Under the pieces are notes generated by a model, which had not been told where the DNA came from, did not search any database, and was given only the letters and a program-made list of their open reading frames with translations. DNA of 64,000 nucleotides from JADCRZ01 sp037718865 (GTDB taxonomy: Bacteria > Bacteroidota > Bacteroidia > Chitinophagales > Chitinophagaceae), in the NCBI GenBank assembly GCA_037718865.1, contig JBBJMP010000001.1, positions 1 through 64,000 of the forward strand, read 5' to 3'. A program made the position numbers and the translations under genes. The stretch's first letter is position 1. Every line of letters starts with the position of its first letter. Below are positions 9,090 to 17,054 of this stretch, piece by piece.

Positions 9090-10420
9090 TGATCAAGCAA
9101 ATTGCCAATTGGGGTAATTATCCGTCAATAGAAAGTAATGTATTAAGCTTTTCATCACATTCTCAGCTTCAGGAAATCATGCGTTCGCAACAGAAAATGA
9201 TAGGCAGGGGAAACGGCCGTTGCTATGGTGATGCTTCCCTTGCATCAACAACAGTGCTTACGTTAAAATTTGATAAAGTTCTTTCATTTGATACTGCCAG
9301 GGGCATTTTTGAAAGCGAGTCAGGAATTACGTTAGACAAGATACTGGAGATCATCGTTCCAAAGGGATGGTTTCTTCCAGTCTCGCCCGGAACAAAATAC
9401 ATCACGCTGGGAGGTGCGGTAGCATCAAATGTTCATGGAAAAAACCATCATGTGGACGGGCCATTTTCAAATCATATTGTCGACATGGATGTATGGGCCG
9501 GCAAAGGTGAATTTATTACCTGCTCGCCCGGGGTGTATGCTGACCTTTTTGATGGTACCTGCGGTGGAATGGGACTTACAGGACTAATTACCCGGGTGAA
9601 ATTCAGGCTAAAAAAAATTGAAACTTCCTATATTGTTCAAAAACAAATAAAGGCAGCAAATCTCGATGACATATTGCAGCTGTTTGATAAATATCATAAT
9701 GCTACTTATTCTGTTGCATGGATCGATTGCTTGAAGAAAGGAAAGGATTTCGGAAGGAGCATCCTTATCCTGGGAGAGCATGCCGGCCTGCATGAACTAG
9801 AGGAGAAACGCAAGCACGAACCATTCTTTGTACCTGATAAAAAACACATCGTTTTTCCTTTTAACCTTCCATCCTTTGTACTGAACAAATACACAATAAG
9901 CGCATTCAATTTTTTATATTACTCAAAAAACTTAAAAAGAGAAATTGACAACACCGTTCACTATGAACCATTTTTTTATCCACTCGATGCAATTTTGCAC
10001 TGGAACAGGGGCTATGGCAAAAAGGGGTTTGTTCAGTATCAATTTGTGGTTCCGATAGACAAAAAACAAGGGCTAGGCCAAATCCTTAACCGTATAAGCG
10101 AAAAGGGCATGGGTTCATTTCTAGCTGTATTAAAAAAGTTTGGCAGGCACGATAGTACCATTTCCTTTCCTATCGAAGGATATACATTGGCATTGGATTT
10201 CCCTATACGGAAGGGGCTTTTTGAATTTTTAAACGAACTGGATGAGATCGTTTTGCAATTCGGAGGAAGGATATACCTGACTAAAGATGCCAGGATGAAA
10301 GCAGACGTGTTTTGGAAAAGTTACCCAGGCGCTGACCGTTTCAGCCAGATCGTAAAAAAATACAATCCGGATTACAAATTCAGTTCCTTACAATCCAACC
10401 GCTTGCTGATCACCAAGTAA
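9089..10420 (+). CDS. dprE1: FAD-dependent polyprenylphosphoryl-ribose 2'-oxidase (DprE1-like)
   Basis: This is a 443-aa vanillyl-alcohol-oxidase-fold flavoenzyme. FAD-binding motifs are GRGNGRCYGDAS (near residue 37) and PGTKYITLGGAVASNVHGKN followed by HH, the HGKNHH core seen in mycobacterial DprE1. The C-terminal substrate region YTLALDFP ... GGRIYLTKDAR keeps the catalytic lysine (K399, counterpart of Mtb K418). The residue aligned with the benzothiazinone-target cysteine (Mtb C387) is alanine here (A368). The expected reaction is oxidation of the 2'-OH of polyprenylphosphoryl-beta-D-ribose to a keto intermediate, which the next gene product would reduce. It is translationally coupled to the UbiA-type gene (1-nt overlap). 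The family call is firm. The precise substrate is inferred from gene order. Confidence 0.88.
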   Translation: MIKQIANWGNYPSIESNVLSFSSHSQLQEIMRSQQKMIGRGNGRCYGDASLASTTVLTLKFDKVLSFDTARGIFESESGITLDKILEIIVPKGWFLPVSPGTKYITLGGAVASNVHGKNHHVDGPFSNHIVDMDVWAGKGEFITCSPGVYADLFDGTCGGMGLTGLITRVKFRLKKIETSYIVQKQIKAANLDDILQLFDKYHNATYSVAWIDCLKKGKDFGRSILILGEHAGLHELEEKRKHEPFFVPDKKHIVFPFNLPSFVLNKYTISAFNFLYYSKNLKREIDNTVHYEPFFYPLDAILHWNRGYGKKGFVQYQFVVPIDKKQGLGQILNRISEKGMGSFLAVLKKFGRHDSTISFPIEGYTLALDFPIRKGLFEFLNELDEIVLQFGGRIYLTKDARMKADVFWKSYPGADRFSQIVKKYNPDYKFSSLQSNRLLITK

Positions 10421-10434
10421 TTATTTAAATTAAC

Positions 10435-11166
10435 ATGCCAACAGCTTTGATCCTTGGTGCGACCTCAGATATAGGAATTGCTTTATCGAGAAAATTCGCT
10501 ATGGAAGGTTTTGACATCCAGTTGGCTGCCAGAAAAATCGAGGACCTGCCTCCTTTAAGATCAGACCTGATGATCAGGTACAATGTTCATTGTACTATTT
10601 ACCGTTTTGACGCTGTTGACATTGCGCAACACAATCCATTTTTTCTTTCGTTAAGTCCTGTTCCCGACGTTACCATTTTTGTGATCGGATATATGCATGA
10701 CGAAAATGCAGCAAAAAAGAATTGGGCAGAAACCGAAAAGATACTCTATGCAAATTATGTTGGAGCTGTTTCTATATTGAATTTAACCGCTGAACATTAT
10801 GCTACCAGGCAAAAAGGAATCATCGTGGGTATAAGTTCTGTAGCCGGTGAAAGGGGAAGACAAAGTAATTACCTGTACGGTAGTGCCAAAGCCGGGCTCA
10901 GCGCTTATTTGTCAGGTTTACGAAATTCGTTGTTCCCGTTTCAGGTGCATGTCCTGACTGTAAAGCCCGGATTTGTTTACACCCGGATGACTGAAAACCT
11001 AAAATTGCCTGCTTTATTGACAGCAACTCCTCAGGAGGTTGCCAAAGCGGTGTTTATTGGTGTAAAGAACAAAAAAAACGTCATCTATGTAAAAAGTATT
11101 TGGCGGTTGATCATGTTCGTTATAAAATGCATTCCCGAATTCCTGTTTAAAAAATTAAAGCTTTGA
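10435..11166 (+). CDS. dprE2: SDR reductase, DprE2-like (keto intermediate to D-arabinose)
   Basis: This is a 243-aa short-chain dehydrogenase. The nucleotide-binding motif is ALILGATSDIGIAL at the N-terminus, the active-site segment is GISSVAGERGRQSNYLYGSA with catalytic Ser, Tyr and the K of YGSAK, and the C-terminal tail is basic and hydrophobic (RLIMFVIKCIPEFLFKKLKL), perhaps membrane-associated. In mycobacteria DprE2 reduces the DprE1 product to polyprenylphosphoryl-arabinose with NAD(P)H. The 14-nt gap after the DprE1-like gene and the matching order support the same role here. No phosphatase corresponding to the DPPR-phosphate removal step is in the window. It ends convergently with the PKD esterase gene, with no clear hairpin between them. 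Confidence 0.85.
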   Translation: MPTALILGATSDIGIALSRKFAMEGFDIQLAARKIEDLPPLRSDLMIRYNVHCTIYRFDAVDIAQHNPFFLSLSPVPDVTIFVIGYMHDENAAKKNWAETEKILYANYVGAVSILNLTAEHYATRQKGIIVGISSVAGERGRQSNYLYGSAKAGLSAYLSGLRNSLFPFQVHVLTVKPGFVYTRMTENLKLPALLTATPQEVAKAVFIGVKNKKNVIYVKSIWRLIMFVIKCIPEFLFKKLKL

Positions 11167-11215
11167 CTATGCCATCCCATGAAAGATTTTCTCCTTTCTT
11201 ACTTAAGAGGGCACC

Positions 11216-14005
11216 TTACTGTTTCATCACCTGAACAACATATGTTTTACCATCCTGGAATCGCAGCTCTGCAATGTATACACCAGTCAGCAGGTTGGCT
11301 AAGTTAAGCCTCCTGGTAAAGGTCTCAGCTTCTTTCACAAAATCTGCCGAATAAACAATGCTGCCACTTGTCTGATAGATAGTAAGTTTGAATTTTCCCT
11401 TTCTTTGAGAAGCAAAATTCACATTGATAATGCCTGAGAACGGGTTAGGATAAACGCTGTATTTCGTAGCATAACTATCCATTTCATTAACAGTAATCAC
11501 CAAGGTATCTCTTGCTGTCAGCCCATCATTATCCGTCACTGTCAGAACCATTTCATAAATACCTTTTTCTACTCCATTAATTACAGTAACCGGAGAATGC
11601 GGATCCACAATGTTAATTTGAGTAGATCCCTTTATTCTTGTCCAGGAATAACTATTAATAAATCCGTCGGTATCTTTTCCTTCTCCGAATACCATCAAAG
11701 TGTCCTTTGGCAAGGTTATGGTTATATCCGGCCCGGCCTTGGCAACCGGAGGTTGATTGTTGGAAAAAGGTCCGTTGTTCACTACTACTTTTATTATTGC
11801 GGTTCCGGTTGCGCCTTCGTTGTCCGTTACCAGTAACAGAAACTCATAAACACCCGCCACGGTAAGTGATTTTACAAGGGTAACGGCTGTTTTGGGACTT
11901 ACAATGACTGATTGTGAAGGGCCGCTGATTTGCTTCCAACTAAATCCGCTGATCGATCCATCAGGATCATTTCCGCTTCCGCTTAGTGTAACCTGGCTGG
12001 CGGGCAAGGTAATGCTAAAGTCGGGGCCTGCATTGGCCGTCGGCGGCTGATTGGGCGGCGGAACAGCCGTATGTACCGTTACTTTTACGACAGAAACAGC
12101 CGTTGAGCCTTCGTTATCCGTCACGGTTAGCGCAAATTCATACACGCCGGCCTGGGAAAGTGCGTTTACCAGGGTGACAGCAGTATTAGAACTTGTAATG
12201 ACCGCTTTAACAGGTCCGCTGTTTTGCTTCCAGCTGAATCCGCTGATGGACCCGTCAGGATCAGTTGCGCTTCCGCTTAAAGTGGCTTCGGAAGCCGGCA
12301 AGGTAATATTCAAGTCGGGGCCTGCATTGGCAGACGGTGCCTGATTAGGCGGCGGGATAGCCGCATGTACTGTAACTTTTGCCACAGACACAGCTGTCGC
12401 ACCTTCGTTATCCGTCACAGTTAGTGCAAATTCATACACGCCGGCCTGGGAAAGTGAATTTACCAGGGTGACAGCAGCATGGGGACTTGCAATGGCTGAT
12501 AGTGAAGGGCCGCTAATTTGTTTCCAGCTAAACCCACTGATCAATCCATCAGGATCAGTTGCGCTTCCGCTTAAAGTGACCTCGCTGACCAGTAAGGTAA
12601 TGGTCTGGTCAGGGCCAGCGCTGACAGTCGGCGGCTGATTGGGTGGCGGCTGATTTGGTGGCGGAGCAGCCCCAAGCACTGTTACTTTTGCCAGTGACAC
12701 AGTCGTTGCCCCTTCGTTGTCCGTCACGCTTAGCGCAAATTCATACACGCCGGCTACGGTAAGGGAGTTCACCTGGGTATTAGCAGCATGAGGATTTGCA
12801 ATGACCGCTTCCACAGGTCCGCTGTTTTGCTTCCAGTTAAATCCGCTGATAGACCCGTCAGGATCAGATCCGTTTCCATTTAATGTAACCTGGCTGGACG
12901 GCAAGGTAATGCTTAGATCCGGGCCTGCATTCGCAGCCGGTGGCTGATTAGGTTGGGAAGCGGTTACCAATATACTTACCTGGTCTCTTGTAGATGCGCC
13001 CATATCATCGGTAACCGTTAACTTAAATACATAGGTTCCCTCTGTAAGATTAGTGACCGTTGTTTGTTCTGTATTCTTACTTGTGAGGTTAAACTGCGAA
13101 GGACCACTGACCTTTTCCCACAAATAGCCGGTAATGGTTCCATCCGGATCAAGTGAGGCGCTGCCATTAAGCGTACAATTGTCGACGGGTAAGGTAATTC
13201 TTTGATCAGGACCAGCGTTAGCTATTGGCAACTGATTAACTAAAGTTCTTGCCCCTTTACTCTGAAGCAACATCCATTCATATATATTTAGGCCTTCTTC
13301 CTTATACTCCGGATCGTACCATTTATTCCAACCGCTATGCCCTCCTATAAAAGAGGTATATCGGGCCGACCCTGGTACAGCAGCATTCATAACATCCCGG
13401 ATCTTGTCCATTGACCTATTATCGAAAGTTCCCTCAAAACCCCACCATTTGCCACCCCCAAGGGCGTAAAATTCAAAGTTGCTGATCGGATTGTTCGGAA
13501 TAACGGCAGACATGGCTACAATAGAAGTGACCCGGGAAGCGTAGGCAACAGAATGAGTTACGTAATTATCTGCACAAAATCCACCCATAGATAAACCAGT
13601 TAAATTAAACCGGTTCGGATCTATTCTCCAGTTAGCCACCACTGTATTGAAAATCAAATCCAGGAAAGCCGGTTGGGGATAGGGGTCAATAGGCTGAATG
13701 GAGATAACAATAGGCTTCTCCTGAATGCCGTTTACGGTAAACTGCATGTTATGCCCCTCATGTATAAATTTGGATGGCCCGACCTCAAGCAGCTTTGTTT
13801 CGTCTTTACCCGTTTCGCCAACACCAGGAAAGAAAATTATTACAGGATAGTTTTGGTTTGTGAGGTAATAGTCGTCGGGAAGATGAACATAGGCATTTAG
13901 TCCGTTAATTTTTGTAAGCGTCTGCTGCGAAACAGCATGAACGGTAAATAACCCGAAAAGAAAAAATAACAGTATTACTTTTCTTTTAGCAAAAGAACTA
14001 TTCAT
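11216..14005 (-). CDS. secreted esterase-like alpha/beta-hydrolase with six PKD repeats and T9SS tail
   Basis: This is a 929-aa exported protein. A signal peptide (residues 1-27, ending AVSQQ) is followed by an alpha/beta-hydrolase domain to about residue 255, with nucleophile elbow GLSMGG (Ser139), likely acid Asp195 (TFDNRS) and His223 (GGHSGW). Six PKD/REJ-like beta-sandwich repeats of about 95 residues follow, each with A-GPD-ITLP, DPDG-I-GF-W and TDNEG motifs, joined by NQPP linkers. The last 85 residues are a type A T9SS sorting domain (YSVYPNPFSGIINVNF ... LLTGVYIAEL). It resembles polyhydroxybutyrate-depolymerase or acetyl/feruloyl esterases, so it probably deacylates a polymer at the surface. 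Lying inside a polysaccharide locus, it may act on that glycan. It is transcribed alone. Confidence 0.85.
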   Translation of the reverse strand: MNSSFAKRKVILLFFLFGLFTVHAVSQQTLTKINGLNAYVHLPDDYYLTNQNYPVIIFFPGVGETGKDETKLLEVGPSKFIHEGHNMQFTVNGIQEKPIVISIQPIDPYPQPAFLDLIFNTVVANWRIDPNRFNLTGLSMGGFCADNYVTHSVAYASRVTSIVAMSAVIPNNPISNFEFYALGGGKWWGFEGTFDNRSMDKIRDVMNAAVPGSARYTSFIGGHSGWNKWYDPEYKEEGLNIYEWMLLQSKGARTLVNQLPIANAGPDQRITLPVDNCTLNGSASLDPDGTITGYLWEKVSGPSQFNLTSKNTEQTTVTNLTEGTYVFKLTVTDDMGASTRDQVSILVTASQPNQPPAANAGPDLSITLPSSQVTLNGNGSDPDGSISGFNWKQNSGPVEAVIANPHAANTQVNSLTVAGVYEFALSVTDNEGATTVSLAKVTVLGAAPPPNQPPPNQPPTVSAGPDQTITLLVSEVTLSGSATDPDGLISGFSWKQISGPSLSAIASPHAAVTLVNSLSQAGVYEFALTVTDNEGATAVSVAKVTVHAAIPPPNQAPSANAGPDLNITLPASEATLSGSATDPDGSISGFSWKQNSGPVKAVITSSNTAVTLVNALSQAGVYEFALTVTDNEGSTAVSVVKVTVHTAVPPPNQPPTANAGPDFSITLPASQVTLSGSGNDPDGSISGFSWKQISGPSQSVIVSPKTAVTLVKSLTVAGVYEFLLLVTDNEGATGTAIIKVVVNNGPFSNNQPPVAKAGPDITITLPKDTLMVFGEGKDTDGFINSYSWTRIKGSTQINIVDPHSPVTVINGVEKGIYEMVLTVTDNDGLTARDTLVITVNEMDSYATKYSVYPNPFSGIINVNFASQRKGKFKLTIYQTSGSIVYSADFVKEAETFTRRLNLANLLTGVYIAELRFQDGKTYVVQVMKQ
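11764..12960 (-). repeat. tandem DNA repeats encoding PKD modules 2-5
   Basis: Four units of about 290-310 nt show strong nucleotide similarity. Boundaries are marked by the recurring GGGCCTGCATT / GGCGGCTGATTGGG segment near 12030, 12320, 12615 and 12920. The first and sixth modules of the same protein are clearly more diverged. One linker has an extra duplication (NQPPPNQPP). The pattern suggests recent internal duplication and possible copy-number variation. Confidence 0.75.
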
Positions 14006-14051
14006 ATAGGAATGATGAAGGTTTACTTGAACGACAATTTAATGCCTGATA

Positions 14052-14059
14052 CAAAACTA
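14052..14059 (-). promoter_or_regulatory. candidate -7 element for the PKD esterase
   Basis: On the minus strand the sequence reads TAGTTTTG, a perfect TAnnTTTG Bacteroidota -7 box, placed so that transcription would begin about 40 nt before the ATG at 14005. No good TTG element lies at the expected spacing. Confidence 0.35.
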
Positions 14060-14124
14060 TGCCGATAATTAATTAAAAAATAGGTTTTTCAATTATTTAA
14101 CGGACGTCGTACAAAAAATTTTAA

Positions 14125-14150
14125 CAAATTATGCAAAAAGACATAATTTG
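14125..14150. promoter_or_regulatory. 9-bp inverted repeat in a divergent intergenic region
   Basis: CAAATTATG (14125-14133) and CATAATTTG (14142-14150) form a perfect inverted repeat with an 8-nt spacer in the 322-nt gap between divergent genes. Its right end supplies a TTTG 23 nt before TAAAATTTG (14174-14182), a loose promoter match for the plus-strand methyltransferase. It could be an operator. No regulator gene is adjacent. The rest of the 14006-14327 gap shows nothing else. Confidence 0.35.
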
Positions 14151-14327
14151 ACAAGTACAAGTATGAGATTGGATAAAATTTGAACTGGTCTATGCATAGA
14201 GTAAAGCGGGGAGTAAGAGGGCAAGTCGCTGAATCCTTTCTTTTACTACAATAATTTGCTTATAAACCTGTTATAAGGGTGTAAGTTAAGAAAATAGCTG
14301 TTTTTATCATAATAGTTTTCGAATTCT

Positions 14328-15059
14328 ATGAGAAAATCTAATCCTCCTTCAAGGTTTCATCTTTCAATCAAGAAAAATGATCATGTTCTAGAGGTCGGAG
14401 GTGGCCATAACCCTCATCCAAGGTCAAACGTTGTAGTAGACAAATTCACTGATGACAACACACACAGGGCCGGGAATCTGAAGGTGCTTAAAAATCAACG
14501 GTTTTTACAAGCCGATGGGGAAAGTCTTCCTTTCCGCGATAAGGAATTTGATTATGTGATCTGCTGTCACGTGCTTGAGCATGTGGAAAATCCGATACAG
14601 TTTTTGTCTGAACAAATGCGGGTGGCCAACAAAGGCTATATAGAGACACCCTCCCTTATTGGATGTTACCTTTCCCCAAAAAAATCACACAAATGGGTTT
14701 TGCTGGACATAGATGACAAAATTGTAATGTATGATAAAAGTCTGATCGATTTCAATCCTCCCCTTGATCTGGGATATATGTTTCTCCGGTATTTGCCTAA
14801 TCATTCGATGGGATTTAAAATTATGCAAAGAACACATCATGAAATCATGACCATGAATTTTGAATGGGAAGAAAAGATAGACGTATTGGTCAATCCGGAA
14901 GATGACTATTATATGAAGTATTTCAAAGAACCCTGGGGTAAGGAGTTCTGTGATAAATTTATTACACACCGGTCGCTTAGCGGTGAAGCCAGGGCATCTT
15001 TTCTGGCGTTTACCGATATAGTGAAAGCTGCTTTTAAAAGCAAAATATTGAAACAATAA
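14328..15059 (+). CDS. SAM-dependent methyltransferase (type 11-like)
   Basis: This is a 243-aa protein. Motif I is VLEVGGGHNPHPRSNVVVD, followed by LQADGESLPFRDKEFDYVIC and CHVLEHVENP, which is the Methyltransf_11 pattern. The C-terminal half (HHEIMTMNFEWEEKIDVLVN) is typical of methyltransferases in O-antigen and capsule clusters rather than of ubiquinone/menaquinone enzymes. It is the first gene of a plus-strand run with asnB (45-nt gap) and a UDP-glucuronate 4-epimerase, so a glycan-modifying role fits. The substrate is unknown. Confidence 0.82.
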   Translation: MRKSNPPSRFHLSIKKNDHVLEVGGGHNPHPRSNVVVDKFTDDNTHRAGNLKVLKNQRFLQADGESLPFRDKEFDYVICCHVLEHVENPIQFLSEQMRVANKGYIETPSLIGCYLSPKKSHKWVLLDIDDKIVMYDKSLIDFNPPLDLGYMFLRYLPNHSMGFKIMQRTHHEIMTMNFEWEEKIDVLVNPEDDYYMKYFKEPWGKEFCDKFITHRSLSGEARASFLAFTDIVKAAFKSKILKQ

Positions 15060-15104
15060 AAGACCCTGCCGGGCCAATTTAATATAATCATTAATTTATC
15101 TATT

Positions 15105-17021
15105 ATGTGTGGTATTGCCGGCTTTTATGATATGGGAAAGCGCCTGGAGGAAAAAGAGCTTAGAAGGGCCACAGACGTGATTGGTCACCGCGGGCCCGAT
15201 GACAGCGGTTATCATGTTTTTAATTTTGCCGACGCAAATATTGGATTCGGCCACAGAAGACTTTCTATCCTGGATCTTTCTCCACTAGGTCATCAACCCA
15301 TGTTTGACGCGACAGGCCAGTACGCCATATTACTGAACGGTGAGATCTATAATTTCCTGGAGGTCCGCAAGCCTCTGGAAAAACTGGGTTATTCTTTCCG
15401 GTCCAATTCGGACACTGAGGTGGTATTATATGCTTTAATGCATTATGGAATGAAGGCCATCGATCGGTTTATAGGCATGTTCTCAATAGCTTTCCTGGAT
15501 ATAAAAGAGCAGCAACTATACCTCATCAGGGACAGGGCAGGAGTAAAACCTTTATATTATTATCACCACGCGAATATCCTCTTATTTTCGTCTGAACTCA
15601 AGTCGTTTCACGAATACTCCCTTTTTAAAAAAGAAATCAACCCTGCAGCGGTAAAGCTGTTCTTTCAATACGGTTATATTCCTGCCCCGCATACTATTTT
15701 TCAAAATACACATAAGCTATTACCAGGCCATTACCTGGCTGTTGACTGCAAATCGGGCAGAACCGACCTACATAAGTATTGGGATGTCTACGAGTATTAT
15801 AATAAGCCGAAGCTGGATATCAGTGAAGAAGATGCCGTTGAAGAAGCGGAAAGGCTGCTGCATTCAGCCTTTAATTACAGGATGGTATCAGATGTGCCTG
15901 TCGGATTATTTTTCAGCGGAGGCTATGACAGCGCTACCTTAGCCGCCATCCTGCAGGCCGACGCTACTGAGAAGATTAAAACTTTTACTATCGGTTTTCA
16001 TGAGCCGGAATATAATGAAGCGCCTCACGCAAAGAAAATAGCCGAATACATCGGAACGGATCATCATGAGTATTATTGCAGCCATGAAGAAGCGGCAGCC
16101 ATTATACCTGAACTTCCATTTTTCTTTGATGAGCCTTTTGGAGACAGCTCGGCAATTCCAACCATACTGGTTAGCCAGTTTGCAAGAAAACAGGTTACTG
16201 TGGCGCTTTCTGCCGATGCTGGTGATGAGATTTTTGGCGGATATAACAGGTATGGCTACCTGACCAAGATACAGCGTAATTTGAAGTATCTTCCTTCTTT
16301 CCTGTCCCGCATATCATCAGGCGCTTTAAACTCGATCAACGTATCGCGGCTACCTTATTTAAAAAATAAAACGGGGATGCTGCATCGTTATAAGATGCTT
16401 GCAGATGTAATTCACACCAAGGATGTTTTTGCGCACAATACTATTCTTTCTTCCCGGTACACACAGAAAGAGATCAGGGCAATGCTAAAAAATACAAACA
16501 TGAAAGTAGCCTCTACTTTTTTCGACAGCATGCCTTTCATCGAAGACAGTAATGATGACCTTTCAAAGATCCTTGCCGTTGATTTTAAAACATATCTTCC
16601 GGATGACATCCTCGTTAAGGTGGACCGGGCAACCATGAGCGTTGCATTAGAAGGAAGAGAACCTTTTGTTGATCACCGGATCATCGAATGGGCAGCCCAG
16701 TTACCGATCGACCTAAAAATTAAGGGCGGTGATAAAAAATATCTTCTTAAGAAACTGGCTCACCGCTACATACCGGCCCAAATGTTAAATAAGCCAAAAA
16801 TGGGTTTCGGGGTGCCTATTACAGTTTGGTTCCAAAGTGAATTAAAAGACTTGTTTGATGAATATTTAAGCAAAGAAGCCATAAGAAAAAGTGAATACCT
16901 GGATGCTCCCTATATTGAAATCCTGAAAAAGAAATACCTTGAAAATCCAACGGAAAACGAAGCAAATAATATCTGGCTGCTATTAATGTTCCAGATGTGG
17001 TGGAAACGATGGATGGGATAA
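15105..17021 (+). CDS. asnB: glutamine-dependent asparagine-synthase-type amidotransferase
   Basis: This is a 638-aa, full-length class B protein. The N-terminal Ntn glutaminase starts with catalytic Cys2 (MCGIAGF) and carries HRGPDDSG, RLSILDLSPLGHQP and LLNGEIYNF. The C-terminal synthetase has the ATP-pyrophosphatase loop FSGGYDSATLAA and the DRATMSVALEGREPFVDHR segment. The reaction type is ATP-dependent transfer of glutamine nitrogen to a carboxylate. In surface-glycan clusters such homologues (WbpS-type) are thought to amidate uronic acids, and here the next gene is a UDP-glucuronate 4-epimerase only 33 nt away. That makes uronamide formation a reasonable alternative to asparagine synthesis. 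Sequence alone cannot separate the two. Confidence 0.9.
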   Translation: MCGIAGFYDMGKRLEEKELRRATDVIGHRGPDDSGYHVFNFADANIGFGHRRLSILDLSPLGHQPMFDATGQYAILLNGEIYNFLEVRKPLEKLGYSFRSNSDTEVVLYALMHYGMKAIDRFIGMFSIAFLDIKEQQLYLIRDRAGVKPLYYYHHANILLFSSELKSFHEYSLFKKEINPAAVKLFFQYGYIPAPHTIFQNTHKLLPGHYLAVDCKSGRTDLHKYWDVYEYYNKPKLDISEEDAVEEAERLLHSAFNYRMVSDVPVGLFFSGGYDSATLAAILQADATEKIKTFTIGFHEPEYNEAPHAKKIAEYIGTDHHEYYCSHEEAAAIIPELPFFFDEPFGDSSAIPTILVSQFARKQVTVALSADAGDEIFGGYNRYGYLTKIQRNLKYLPSFLSRISSGALNSINVSRLPYLKNKTGMLHRYKMLADVIHTKDVFAHNTILSSRYTQKEIRAMLKNTNMKVASTFFDSMPFIEDSNDDLSKILAVDFKTYLPDDILVKVDRATMSVALEGREPFVDHRIIEWAAQLPIDLKIKGGDKKYLLKKLAHRYIPAQMLNKPKMGFGVPITVWFQSELKDLFDEYLSKEAIRKSEYLDAPYIEILKKKYLENPTENEANNIWLLLMFQMWWKRWMG

Positions 17022-17054
17022 GAGGTGCAATAATACTAAACCAGCCAGATAACA

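Noticed and set aside
11764..12960. Regular repeats that could suggest a CRISPR array
   Set aside because: Units are about 300 nt and encode in-frame PKD modules. There are no short repeats with unique spacers and no cas genes.
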